From: Cotesia glomerata
Lineage: Eukaryota > Arthropoda > Insecta > Hymenoptera > Braconidae
Direction: 5' to 3'
Assembly: GCF_020080835.1 (NCBI RefSeq)
Contig: NC_058158.1
Location: 22,829,639-22,893,638, forward strand
Length of the DNA: 64,000 nt
Shown in pieces: positions 34,769 through 45,622 of the stretch. The translations under genes were made by a program, and so were the position numbers. The notes beneath the pieces were generated by a model. The model was not told the origin of the DNA. It saw only the letters and a list, made by a program, of their open reading frames with translations, and did not search any database. Numbering within the stretch: position 1 is the first letter of the stretch; each line of letters starts with the position of its first letter.

Positions 34769-35550
34769 CTGAAAATAACAAAAAATGTTTATTAAATATG
34801 CAATTGTTGGAAAATAGTTTAATTAAATGAATGTGATTTATGACAGAGATGTATTCAATGTAAGACGTACAGGAATCTTGCGATTTATCCCCTGATAAAA
34901 ACATTTTGCTCCAACAAGCCGCGTAGTGAGGCATGCGTTTACTTTCGGAAAACATTAACTAGATCCATGAGGACAATACTCTTTCATACTAAACCTACTG
35001 GGTGTAAATACCTATACCTAACTAGAGTTATCACTAAGTCGTACCTATTTAAACTTTACTCATTGCCTCAAAAATAATGGACATTAAATCACCAAATGAT
35101 GGATAATCATAATAATACCTTTATTAAACAGAAGAATAAAAAAGGCCATTCGGAAGCCGAAATGGAAGTAGATTTCTTATATAATTCTAAAACGGCTGCG
35201 ACAGTAAAACTGTTTCCTTGAACGAACTCTAAAATGAGTAATATTAAGCTATTACCACTTCTAGGAAGTGAAAATTGAAGCTGAATAATAGACCTTTATG
35301 ATGAAATTTCCCGAATTTCAATATCTTGGCTAGTTCAGTAATTACACCAAGTTGAACTGGTAAAAACATCAATTTTTACGATTTTCAAAATTTTTAAATC
35401 CTGTCATTTCTACACTACTCGCCCGATAAAGCTCGTCTTCGATATTAACCTCGGTCTTTATAGATAGATAAAGCATGTTGAGTTTAAAAATAATCGGTTA
35501 GAAATTGTAAACGATATCGTGGTGACAAGTTGCATTATATCGTATATATA

Positions 35551-35907
35551 TTAGGGTGTGCCAAAATGTAACTCCCGTGGAGAACCTTTTAAAATTGGAA
35601 TTTTGAGTTCCGCTTTTAACAGGGCCTGCGTTTGAGCATTTCCTGATAAATTTTGGTGTGAGACAATGTATTTGATTTTCATAGAATTTTTTAACAGAAG
35701 CTTAGTTTGGGTATTTCCGGTGAAAATTCAAAATTTGCCGGAAGTGCCCAATTAAATCTCCTGTTAAAAATCCTATAAATAATCAAATGAATTTTCTCAA
35801 CCCGAAATATCTCAGGAAATGCCCAAACACAGCTGCTGTTAAAAGTGGAACTCAAAATTCCAATTTTAAAAGGTTCTCCATGGAAGTTACATTTTGGCAC
35901 ACCCTAA
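35551..35907. mobile_element. MITE, 357 bp, with TATA-rich flanks
   Basis: The ends are TTAGGGTGTGCCAAAATGTA and its perfect inverse. Arms of about 100 bp are strongly complementary. Flanks are TATATA on both sides, so a TA duplication is likely (Tc1/mariner type). The interior contains a second weaker GGAAATGCCCAA/TTGGGTATTTCC repeat. Frames on both strands are by-products of the inverted arms. Confidence 0.75.
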
Positions 35908-35916
35908 TATATATAT

Positions 35917-36130
35917 CCAGGCGGTTTGAAAATTCAAAAAATAGTGTTTTATTAAACTTCTACCAGATTTTTGAGCTCGGGGAGCTCAAATTGATACAAA
36001 AATGATATTTTTGAGCTCTAAAAGCTCAAAAACAAAATAAGTGAAATGTTGAGCGCTTAGGTATAGAGTTAGCGGGAAGTTGTAGGGATGGCCTTTAGGG
36101 TCAACGGTTTTTCTAATTTTTTTTTTTTTT
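35917..36130 (-). repeat. K repeat fragment (reverse)
   Basis: Contains GGCGGTTTGAAAATTC, the GAGCTC palindromes and the GGGAAGTTGTAGGGATGGCC block, ending in a T-run at 36116-36130. It directly abuts the end of element C. Confidence 0.65.
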
Positions 36131-36603
36131 CGCTCCTACCTGAAAATCTGATAATTTATGGATAAAAACAAACACTGCCGTCCAAAAAAAAAAAATGCTA
36201 AGTCGATTAGACGCTTCACTCATTGAAAAATTCGATTTTCCATATAAATATCATAGGGAAAATTTTTTTTCGGTTTCTATTCTATTTTTCGGTATTAAAA
36301 AAAATAAAACAAAAAAAATACAATACAGCTTGTATAGGAAATTAAATTTGCTACAAAAAAGTTCCTTTAAGCAAACACTCTCCGACCAAAAGTTGTTGAG
36401 TTCCAGCGCTGAAAAGGTGAATGTTAATAATAATTGATACCAAATTTTCTTTAAAATGGAATTTTTTAATTTTAAATTAGATATTATTTACAATTAACGC
36501 TGGACAGTTATCAAATTTTTAATTTTAGAGATGACATTTTGCATTCAGCCAATAAAGATAAATTTTAATTCATAATTACTATGAAATCATAATGTGAATG
36601 AAC

Positions 36604-37160
36604 TGTAACGGGTACTTTTTGACTCAATTTTTACCCCCAGCTCGATTTAGCTCGCCGGAGTCTAGGATTCTAACGAGGGTAAATCTAAATTAATTAAACT
36701 CGAAAATTTAATTATAATTATCAAAACAGAACCTCTTTATTATAATAAACAAAACAAGAAACATTAAATTTATACATATTATAGATCGACGACTAATCAA
36801 TTAAACCCACACATACGCGTCGTATACAGTTTCCATTACCATCATCGGTAATATCGTTCCCCCGTCGCTTACAAATCGCGTGGCTAATTCCCCTCCGTCG
36901 GCCCTCTATTTCCCGGTTCCTGACAGGTGACTAGTGCCGCCCCGCAGGCCCTACTTCGCGATTCCCGGGGGGAGAGTGGATAAAATCCACCTCGTCCGCA
37001 CCTATTCGGCTGTGGTACCTACCACCTTTTGGCTTAAGGCCTCCAGGTGGAGAGTCGCCTTTACTCGTAGGTGAAAAAGTTCACTTACCTGTGGTAGTCC
37101 GCACCAGGTAAAGTGGACCCTCTTCTAAATCCTCGGCCGGATTTAAATTAATAATTTAAA
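36604..37160 (+). mobile_element. Possible LTR or LTR fragment
   Basis: It starts TGTAACGGGTAC, shares GCTCGCCGGAGTC near its start with the segment at 26010-26558, and is GC-rich at 36840-37140 against AT-rich flanks. No CA-ending partner edge or target duplication was identified. Confidence 0.35.
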
Positions 37161-37627
37161 TTAAATTAAATATTATATTCATTCAAAAAATTATTTTCCA
37201 TACTATTTAGTCGCTGGGACTTGGAAAAATAATTAATTGAATATTTCGAATTTGTTCGAAATATATTTAATTAAATATTTTTTTCAGATAAATTCAATTT
37301 TTGTTCTTTGAAAGAACAAAAATTATTGCTACGCGGTTTCGCTTATATTACCTCGGCAATTTTTATCGCAAGCGAACAAACGACGAAATTATCCGCTATC
37401 TATCGCAGCGATGGCGAACTACAAAATTCCCTTTTTACTTAAAAATCAAAAATAATAACCAAAACAATATCATAATTATTATAAGCGTCGTGAAAAACAA
37501 AAAAATTATTAATAATTTTACATAAACAATTAAAGATCATAATAATAATTATAATAGTAAACAAAATAATTAAACTCATGAACAAAAATTTAACTTGAAT
37601 AAATAAATTGCCGCTCGCCGCCAAGAA
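37161..37627. other. AT-rich DNA, nothing recognised
   Basis: Low-complexity AATT-rich sequence. The short frames on both strands have no recognisable features. Confidence 0.4.
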
Positions 37628-37855
37628 CGTAAATATCGGTTGATTGGTTCGAGAGATATCCTCGACGAAATATTTGGAAACAAGTGTTTTCTTAACATAA
37701 CTCCGACATTTTTTGGAATAACTTTTAAACGGCTTTACCGGTCAATTTCAAAAACTAATCAGCTATTAATATAAAAAAATTACGTCGATTGCCGTCAAGT
37801 CGGTCAAAATCTGTCAATTCGTTCAAGAGATATCGAGAGATATCGTGGGAATTTC
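37628..37855 (-). repeat. K repeat fragment (reverse)
   Basis: Contains a GAATAACTTTTAAACGGCTT block and flanking motifs in the order seen in reverse K copies. Both ends are missing. Confidence 0.55.
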
Positions 37856-38037
37856 AAATTTTTTTTTGAAAAATTTGGCGTTGAAACTTGTTTTAGACAA
37901 ATAAAAATTTAAATATACATTCAATCCGAATTTAATCCCGATTTTTTGTGTACTACACTGCGCTACAACTGCTTTTAGTTAATTCAGAAATGCATCCACG
38001 CTAACGCAAATTTTTAATTTCTTAAATATTTTTTACT

Positions 38038-38306
38038 AGCTTAGATAGTAGCTATTATTATTACTGATGGTAACTGTAACCATCAGTTTATATTAGGAAT
38101 TACGATTTTGATAATAGTAGTAACTAGTTAAAATAATAATAGCTATTATTACTAATTACTATCATAATAGTAGTAGTAACCATCAGGATGGTAACTACTA
38201 CAATTCAGATGGTTTACATAATTATTTAAATAATATTTACTACTATCGAATTCAGTTAATAGATTTTACCATAACTAGATAGTAAACTCTACTATAAAAT
38301 TTTCTC
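38038..38306. repeat. Degenerate TAGTAAY repeat with palindromes
   Basis: Many short TAGTAGTAACT, TACTACTAT and ATAATAGCTATTATTA words on both strands. It includes the palindrome CTGATGGTAACTGTAACCATCAG at about 38063-38086 and a related CAGGATGGTAACTACT at 38183. It is non-coding and could be a decayed MITE. Confidence 0.45.
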
Positions 38307-38516
38307 CGTGTAGGCATGGAATTAGCGGGAAGTTACGGGGATGGCCTTCAGGGTTTACCGTTTTTCTAATTTTTAACTTCCCGCTAAGAAAATTGAAAAA
38401 GTTATTGGTTTTACCCCGTTTTGCGAAAATCGGGTTTTCATCAGATCTTAACGTTTTAAAGTCACAGGAAGCTTCCCTGACTATTCCCACGATGGTGTCC
38501 GTGCGGCTGTATGTAT
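38307..38516 (-). repeat. K repeat, right part (reverse)
   Basis: The end block GGAATTAGCGGGAAGTTACG is followed by CCGTTTTTCTAATTTTTAAC and the part leading to the microsatellite. The other half of this K is at 39689-40330, across two R1-like fragments. Confidence 0.65.
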
Positions 38517-38539
38517 GTATGTGTGTGTGTGTTTTTTTT

Positions 38540-38728
38540 ATTTTTTTTAAGGGGGGGGGGGAATCCTTTTTACGGATTCTAGGCATAGCTGTTTGGCCTG
38601 GATATGTGGCGACTCGACGCAGTGTCATACTAAAACTCGACGCTAGCGCCCCTACCCACTAAACCCTAAACCCCTTTTCCTCTTTCCCCTAATCCCTCAT
38701 GGAAACCGCCGTCAGGCATTACTTCGTG
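38540..38728 (-). mobile_element. R1-like copy 5a, 3' UTR only
   Basis: Minus-strand 3' UTR tag from about 38728 to the C-run at 38552-38562. It is cut within the UTR and joins TG repeat directly at 38729. The flanking (GTAT/GT)n lies at 38512-38531. Confidence 0.8.
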
Positions 38729-38729
38729 A

Positions 38730-38761
<32 letters not shown>

Positions 38762-38822
38762 TGCGTGTGTATGTGTGTGTGCGCGGTTGTGTGTGTGTGT
38801 TTTTTTTTTTTTTTTTTTTTTC
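38729..38822. repeat. TG microsatellite and T-run between copies 5a and 5b
   Basis: TG repeat with CG interruptions (38729-38800) followed by a T-run (38800-38822). It separates two same-orientation R1-like fragments. Confidence 0.9.
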
Positions 38823-39623
38823 CCTTAGGGGGGGGGGAATCCTTTTTACGGATTCTAGGCATAGTTGTTTGGCCTGGATATGTGGCGACTCGACGCAGCG
38901 TCATACTAAAACTCGACACTAACGCCCCTACCCACTAAACCCTAAACCCCTTTTCCTTCTTTCCTCTAATCCCTCATGGAAACCGCCGTCAGGCATTACT
39001 TCGTGAAGGGAGGATCTAGCTACTGCTCTTCCTTCTGGTGGCTAAGGTGTTAACTACCTTCCTTCTATCTTCTGCTATTTGCTCTTCTTCTTTCGGTGGA
39101 ACGCAAGTCTTTAAGGACTTCTGTTGCAAACGTGTTGGTAGCATTCCAGGCAGCTTCTGATCACAACATTGCTTCCACTAGTGAATCTGGTTGCATTCTC
39201 TGGTTCAGGATCCTCTCCAGTTCTTCACGCTGTGGATCGAAACGAGGACATACAAAGAAGACGTGCTCCGCGTCTTAAGCAGCTCCTGGGCAGGACGGGC
39301 ACTCCGAAGAGTCATCGTGCTTAAAGCGGTGTAGATACTCTCGAAAACACCCATGTCCCGACAACATCTGCGTAAGATAGTAATTGACCTCACCGTGATT
39401 CCGGTTAAGCCAAATGTCGATCCGAGGTATGAGACAGTGCGTCCACCTACCCTTCTCTGCAGCATCCCATTGTAGTTGCCATCGGCCTATGCTCTTCTGC
39501 CGTTCTTCAGGGCTCAGTGCAGTTGACCTTTTTTTTTCGTTGGTAAAGGGCCCGTCTTTCCTCTTTAAGAGGTAGGGTTCCAGCAATGACGCACACTGCT
39601 TCTTCTGATATAGTGCGGAAGGC

Positions 39624-39624
<1 letters not shown>
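38823..39624 (-). mobile_element. R1-like copy 5b, 5'-truncated
   Basis: On the minus strand it starts at 39624 directly after AC repeat, at the ORF2 position equivalent to SAFRTISEEAVC (about codon 800 of 992). It runs to the 3' UTR tag and C-run at 38827-38836. ORF2 remnants include the cysteine motif CPSCPG around 39285-39300, but shifts and a stop break the frame. Confidence 0.8.

Positions 39625-39688
<64 letters not shown>
39625..39688. repeat. (TG)n microsatellite
   Basis: A perfect TG tract of about 62 bp, the 5' boundary of R1-like copy 5b and the core of a K repeat. Confidence 0.95.
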
Positions 39689-39692
<4 letters not shown>

Positions 39693-40330
39693 AAACTTCT
39701 TATAACTTTTGAACGGCTCAGCCGATCGGATCGAAATAGGTGGCGATTCAAAGAGTATCATTGCCATTAAATTTCTTGGAAATTTGAATCGATTCGATTC
39801 GCTAGATTTTGAGAAATCTCAAAAATAAAATTTTCAAAAAATCGTTTTTTTGGAATAACTTCTAAACAGCTCAACCGATCAATTCCAAAAATTAATCAGC
39901 TTTTAAGTTTAAAAAACCACGTCGATTGCCACCAGTCCCGTCAAAATCGGTTGATTCGTTCGAGAGTTATCGAAAACGAAAAATTTCGAAAAAAGTGTTT
40001 TTTTCACATAACTTCGACATTTCTCTTTCGTTCGTTTTTGTTGAAATGAAATAATTGTTGTCTAAAAAATCACGTCGATCGCCACCAAGAAGGTGAAAAT
40101 CGCTTGATTGGTTCGTGAGTTATGGTTGTCGAAAAAAGTGAACTTTTGAAATTTCTCTAAGATTTTCAGTTTGATCAGTTTGTGTTTAAAAGCATATCAT
40201 AGATTCTGAAAAACTGCGTGGAATACTGCCAACCGCGTGAAAATTGATTCATTCATTCAGAAATTATTGCAGTTTGAAAATTCAAAAAATACTGTTTCAA
40301 TAAATTTCTATCAGACTTATGAGCTAAGGA
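39689..40330 (-). repeat. K repeat, left part (reverse)
   Basis: Begins TATGTAAACTTCTTATAACT after the TG tract and runs through all K blocks to the TATCAGACTTATGAGCT region. It is truncated before its terminal block and abuts a coding relic. Confidence 0.7.
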
Positions 40331-40334
40331 CTTA

Positions 40335-40924
40335 TGTCATATCTGTATTTTTATAACATTGTTGTATTTGAAAGCATGGTATTGTGCGCCTTTGTCAATT
40401 CAAGCTCCGCGACAAGATTTAGAATTTTTCAAAAATTCATTGCAATACAAAACAATCAATAAGAAAATTTCAGAAGCAGCGACAAAGAAATTTAGCACTC
40501 ATCTTTGGTATTTGTCTGAAGAACTTATTTGTTTATCACTTTTTTATAATAATGTAAGCTCAGAAATTAAAATTAAAATTATCGAATCAATGAATCAAAA
40601 AGTTAGCGAAAGTACGAATTTAAAACGTGTTAACAGTTAACATAAACAAAGTCAAGATTCATTGCTTGCATTTTTGAAATTACATCTAGATCAATCGAAA
40701 TCTGATAAAGATTATAATACGTGCTTAACAATTTTAAAAAATTTACAGGTTGTAAATGATACGGCTGAACGAGGAGTTCAATTAATAGGATCTTATAATC
40801 GGAGAATAACTTATAACGAAGAATAGAAACAATACTTATTACAAGTTGTGGCAATGCATAGAATACAATTTTCCAATGTTAATAAAAAAAACATTAATGT
40901 TACCAACTCAGAAATGAAAGAAGA
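40335..40924 (+). pseudogene. Relic of an unnamed insect/Hydra repeat-associated protein (family ii)
   Basis: Open from about 40335 to a stop at 40638-40640, then legible again in a second stretch to about 40924 with one more stop at 40825-40827. Visible words are LYLKAWYCAP, THLWYLSEEL, VVNDTAERGVQLI and LLQVVAMHR. I remember this combination from long uncharacterised proteins found in many copies in insects and Hydra, probably products of DNA transposons. That memory cannot be verified here. The piece between the two open stretches appears shortened. K repeats bound it on both sides. It lies inside element C. Confidence 0.6.
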
Positions 40925-41797
40925 AAAATTAGAAAAACGGTAGACCCTGAAGGCCATCCCTGCAACTTCCCGCTAATTTCATACCTAGGTGCTTAAAATT
41001 GGACTAATGATGCTTTTGAGCTCTTCGAGCTCAAAAGTCTGATAGAAGTTTTATAGAACAATATTTTTTGAATTTTCAAACCGCAATAACTTTTGAATAA
41101 ATCAACCGATTTTCACGCGGTTGGCGGCGATCGACGCGGTTTTTTAAGCTCTGAAATTATTCTACATCATCAAAAACGATCCGAGAAGAAATATTGAAGT
41201 TATGTGAAAAAAACACTTTTTTCGGTTTTCTTTCGTTCAGGATATCTCTCGAACGAATCAACCGATTTCGACCGGATTTGCGGCAATCGACGTGGTGTTT
41301 CAAGGTTAAGAGCTGATTAGATTTTGGAGTTGATCGATAGAGCCGTTTAAAATTTTTTCCAAAAAACGACCTTCAAAAAAAATTTTTTTCTTAGTTTTTT
41401 TGAAATTTCTCAAAATCTATCGATCCGAATCGGTTCAAATTCATAGGATATCTAAGTTTGAGAGAACTCTTTAGAACGCCGTTTCGTAGGTTCCGATCGG
41501 TTTAATCGTTCAAAAGTTATAAGCGGTTCACATACTTACACACACACACACACATACATACATACATACATACATACATACATACATACATACATACATA
41601 CATACACACGCACACACACACACACACACACATACATACAGGCATAGTGACAACATCGCAGGGGTAGTCAGGGAAGCTTTCTATGACCTTTAAACGTTGA
41701 GATCTGATGAAAACTCGATTTTTGCAAAACGGGGTGAAAACAATAACTTCCCGATTTTTGAAAATCTTCAATTTTCTTAGCGGGAAGTTAAAAATGC
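40925..41797 (+). repeat. K repeat, complete forward copy
   Basis: From AATTAGAAAAACGG to AGCGGGAAGTTAAAAA, about 870 bp. The microsatellite at 41538-41640 is a mix of (CATA)n and (CA)n. There is no inserted element, which makes it a good reference for the empty K unit. Confidence 0.8.
41538..41640. repeat. (CA)n/(CATA)n microsatellite
   Basis: CA repeat, then about 13 CATA units, then CA again. ACAY-type repeats are a reported target for Waldo-like elements, but none is inserted here. Confidence 0.95.
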
Positions 41798-42844
41798 ATT
41801 TTTAGTAATTCTAATGATTTATACATGGTAATTTATATTTAGTTACTATACACAAAATTTCATCTCTAGAATTAACAATTTAACAACTTTCCAGCGTTAG
41901 TTGTAAATAATATCCAATCTAAAATTAAAAAATTTCAATTTAAAGAAAATTTGGTATCAATTATAATTAACATTCACCTCTTCAGCTCTAGAACTCAAAA
42001 ACTTTTGGTCGGAGAGTGTTTGCTCAAAGGAACTTTTTTGTAGCAAATTTAATTTCCTATAAAAGCTGTATTGTCATTTTTTCTAAAAAAATTTTTTCAG
42101 TACCGAAAAATAGAGTAGAAACCGAAAAAAAAATTTTCCTTATGGTATTTATATGGGAAATCGAATTTTTCAATGAGTGAAGTGTCTAATCGACAGAATT
42201 TTTTTTTTCGGCGGCAATATTTTTTTTTATCTATAAATTATCAGATTTTCAGGTAGGAGTGAAAAAAAGAAAAAAGTTTGAAAAATCCAAAAGTGCATGC
42301 CTCACAACGCTCATTCATTTTTTAGGAAAAAAATAAATTGTGTAATTTAAAAAAAAAAAAATTATAACTAAGTAATTTCTTACAGAGTATTTTTTATTTT
42401 TTTTTTTTTTAAATATCAGCGCCCTTTTTTCTTGTCATATGCGTACGAAGTCTAAAAAAATCTAGCTTGATTAAGTGGCGCCATAGTTTTCACGTGACAA
42501 ATATGAAAAATTCGTTTGTCTTTGTACAGTTGTATCGTACCTAGTGAATTTGAATAAAAATTCAATTAAAAAAAAAAAAATACGTAAAGTAGGCTACTGA
42601 TATGAAATATGAACCTAGTTCATCGCATTCTTATACTAATAAAAAGGTCCGGTCTTGAAATATCAATTTGTTCGGGAGTAATCGTTGGTACATCCAAAAT
42701 GGGGTGACATCAGGACGTCCACGTAAAATTTTTTCCAAAACGTTTTTTTTTTTCAAAATAGCTACATGAAATGATTTTAGAAAGTAAAAGATGGTTTAAT
42801 TTAAGTGTTTTCTCGGTGTAAATCTACTTATATTATTGTATAAG

Positions 42845-43048
42845 TGTAATATGGTTGTGATAGAGGCATTTAAAGATCACAAAATTGCTTGACCTTGACA
42901 AGTCGAATATAAAGCACAACCTCACGCGTTTCGCGCTATGAGAGATGCAATATTGCCAAAAATTGATACACCCTAAGATATATTCATATGTCGGAGGAGC
43001 ATTGTTAGGGGCGGTTGAGTCCATTGGATTCGTTTGTTCCATGTTTAT
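42845..43048 (-). CDS. Doubtful small frame with a PPxY motif
   Basis: A minus-strand frame from an ATG near 43042 shows MEQTNPMDSTAPNNAPPTYE, which includes PPTY, a WW-domain-binding motif. It continues into sequence starting TAGGGTGTATCAATTTTTGG, which looks like a transposon end, so only the first 23 or so codons could be meaningful. It could be a small exon or chance. No splice evidence was found. Confidence 0.15.
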
Positions 43049-43211
43049 TACTTTACGATAATTAAAATGTAACACTAGTTTCAATTTAAAATATAATGTA
43101 AGCTAACTCATTTAAATAATGCTACAATTACAAATATTCTTAATACAATAATTCGGTTGACAACTAATTATTTAAATACAATTAATATACAAAGTAAAAG
43201 CGCTGGGTAAT

Positions 43212-43255
43212 GGATATGCTCGATGTCTTTATGCAGGATATGCTCGATGTCTTTA
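43212..43255. repeat. 24-bp direct repeat, two units
   Basis: GGATATGCTCGATGTCTTTA occurs at 43212-43231 and 43236-43255. Confidence 0.9.
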
Positions 43256-43523
43256 CTCGATCAATGCTCAACCAGAACCAGCGGGTTGTCACTCAATGTT
43301 AATAGATAGGACCCTTATTCGACATACTTATACCACAACATTACCAACTGAATTGAGTAGAAAATAATAAAATATTCAATCTAGGGACATGATCCTCTAA
43401 AAGCGCGACCTACCGGCAAAAATAAGTAACAAATAATCTCACCAGAGTTTATAAATAAAATAAACACACAATTCTCCGTAAATGCCTTATTGGTAAGTAG
43501 GATAAGTTTTGATCTCGTACGTA

Positions 43524-45622
43524 CGAGTCGAAATTTTAAAACTCTAGTTCAACCTAGTAGAGCCTGATTCCTTTGATGTAGACATATGCCGCTCTGATTT
43601 AAGAACCTTTTTCAACCTAACTCGTCTTATGTCAGGGTGAGGAGGATTGAGTTGGGGTTTAGTTTAAATTTTAAGATTCTGTTTCAACCTAACTCGTCTT
43701 GTGATCAGGGTGAGGACTATTGAGTCGGGGTTAAGTTTAAATTTTAAGATTCTGTTTAAACCTTATACGTCTAAAATCAGGTTGTAGAAGAATGAGCTGG
43801 GGTTTAATGAGAATTTTATCGCGTAGGCTTTCTAGGGTGAAACAGAGACTTAAACTTTATAAATTTTCCAAAGTTAATAATAGTAATAAAAATTATTATC
43901 ATGATTTCGAAAATGTATCAATTGATGGATATTAATGGCAAAAAGACAAATACAATTGAAAAAATTCAATTATTTCAGTGATTTAATTCGTTTTTTTTTT
44001 TTTTTTTATTAAAGACTTTTGCCATCAACAAAATATAAAATTAACTATTAAATTAAATTGATTGACGAGCATTAAAGCAACAAGATAATTAATAAGAATG
44101 AAATTATCTTTAGTCATGAACAAAAATTCTTAAGCTAAGAAATCGTTTTTAGCTTGAAGAAGTTTAAATTAATTAAAAATTTGTTGGCAAAATTCTTGAA
44201 GAGGGCCGTCATACTTCACTTTTCCATGTACGTACGTTAAAAAAAGCTAAAAGTTATATAAGTTCTTATGGTTCTGTTTAAGAGGGAAAAGGCCAAGATA
44301 ACAATTTAAGTTCTATTTCTTCGATTGACTGAAAAATAAACATAATTGTAAAATCTAAAGTCTATGATATATTAATGTTTTTGATATATGTTCTTTTGGT
44401 TTAAAAAAAAATCTTTACACAAAAAAAAACGCTTTTAACTTAGATTCGTAAACTGATGAGCTAAAGTGTATAAAAATACCAACATAAGTTACGACGCAAA
44501 GGTAAAGAAAAATAATTTAACTCATCATCTAATTTTTTTTCTAGGATTCATCAGAATTAGTTAAAATTAATTGTTTAATAAACGATATCATTTAAAAAAC
44601 AATTATCTTTATTCGCATTCAAACGCCAATACATAGTTAGAATATATCATTGTGTATTTGCGCTTGCTAAAATTAATGTAATGTAGTAAACTTCAAAGTA
44701 GTTTTTTTGTGATCTAAATTTTTTCTTTTCTTGAATTAAGATAATTTTCTTATCAATAGAAATTTTTATCGTAAATATTTTTAAGCTGATTGTTAATTTA
44801 TTCTAAAAACTTATTCTAAAAAGTGAGTATTCATGTAGTTTCAAGAATCAAAAAATTTAGGCAATTTTCGCGACAAAATTTTTTAAGCACTTAAGTGTTG
44901 TAAAATTGATAATAATAATGACAAAAACAATTACCATGACAAAAGAAATAATAATAATATTTAATCACATGAGGTAATTTTAATTTTGTCAGCTGTAGCT
45001 TAAATAGAAAAAAATATTTTCTTGCTAAATGACAAGTCTTCGAGTAGCAGAGGGGATCCAGTCTAGCTTCGTAATCGAAAGGTCGTGGTTTCGAATCCCA
45101 GTAAATCTGAGTTTTTTCAACGGATATTTGTGTTTTCATCGTTATTTCTTCTGTCTCCATTTCGATATCATTATTCATGTATAATTATAAATAAACACTA
45201 CTGATAGATATCATTACCTTGACCGTCAAGCGAATAATAACTTGAAGTAACTAACAATTGGTTAATAATCTTTATCTTTTTTTTTTTTTTTTTTTTTACC
45301 ATGAATATAAACCAGTTTAGGCTATATAAGGTTGAAATAGATTTTAATAAAACCATGCCTGACACTTTTTCGTCTGAGGTACAAAAATCCTATATATTGT
45401 GCAAGCCCAGCTAGGCTCTAAAAGAATGAAACAGGGTTTTATTAAGAACCTTCCTCGGCCTTAACTCGCCTGAAAATGCAGTTAAGTAGGCGCTACTAGG
45501 TTGAAACAGAAATTAATTTTAACGTAGATCGCTATATCTTAAACTCTATTTCAACCTAGCACACTCTGACTTTAGTCTAGCTAGGTTGAAACAGAATCTA
45601 AGCAAAATAAAATTTCGACTCG
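43524..45622. mobile_element. Inverted-repeat element I with tandemly repeated arms
   Basis: The left edge GAGTCGAAATTTTA (43524) is mirrored at 45611-45622. The left arm contains three tandem units of 72-73 bp starting at 43611, 43683 and about 43756, each beginning TTCAACCT and ending AAGATTCTG. The right arm (45300-45600) holds several GGTTGAAACAG units in the opposite sense. The interior is AT-rich and non-coding, apart from a tRNA-like patch. Ends and target duplication are not certain. Confidence 0.55.
45040..45114 (+). repeat. tRNA-like relic (SINE head or tRNA pseudogene)
   Basis: TAGCAGAGGGG matches an A box. GGTTTCGAATCCC, about 40 nt later, matches a B box and T arm. The acceptor stems do not pair, so this is not a functional tRNA. 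No SINE body or tail was identified. Confidence 0.4.

Larger units (their letters stand above)
36131..42261. mobile_element. Inverted-repeat element C (6.1 kb, with nested insertions)
   Basis: Arms at 36131-36545 and 41845-42261 are inverse copies over about 415 bp, with diverged spots. The outer edge is CGCTCCTACCTGAAAATCTG and its inverse. The interior holds an LTR-like piece, K copies, two R1-like fragments and a relic coding region at 40335-40924. It could alternatively be two separate inverted copies of one repeat. No target duplication was found, because K abuts the left edge. Confidence 0.55.

Noticed and set aside
43611..43830. CRISPR-like array (regular repeats)
   Set aside because: Eukaryotic context, only three diverged 72-bp units with no separate spacers. 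They form the arm of an inverted-repeat element.
45040..45114. Functional tRNA gene
   Set aside because: A- and B-box-like motifs are present, but acceptor ends do not pair and the anticodon arm does not form a proper 5-bp stem.
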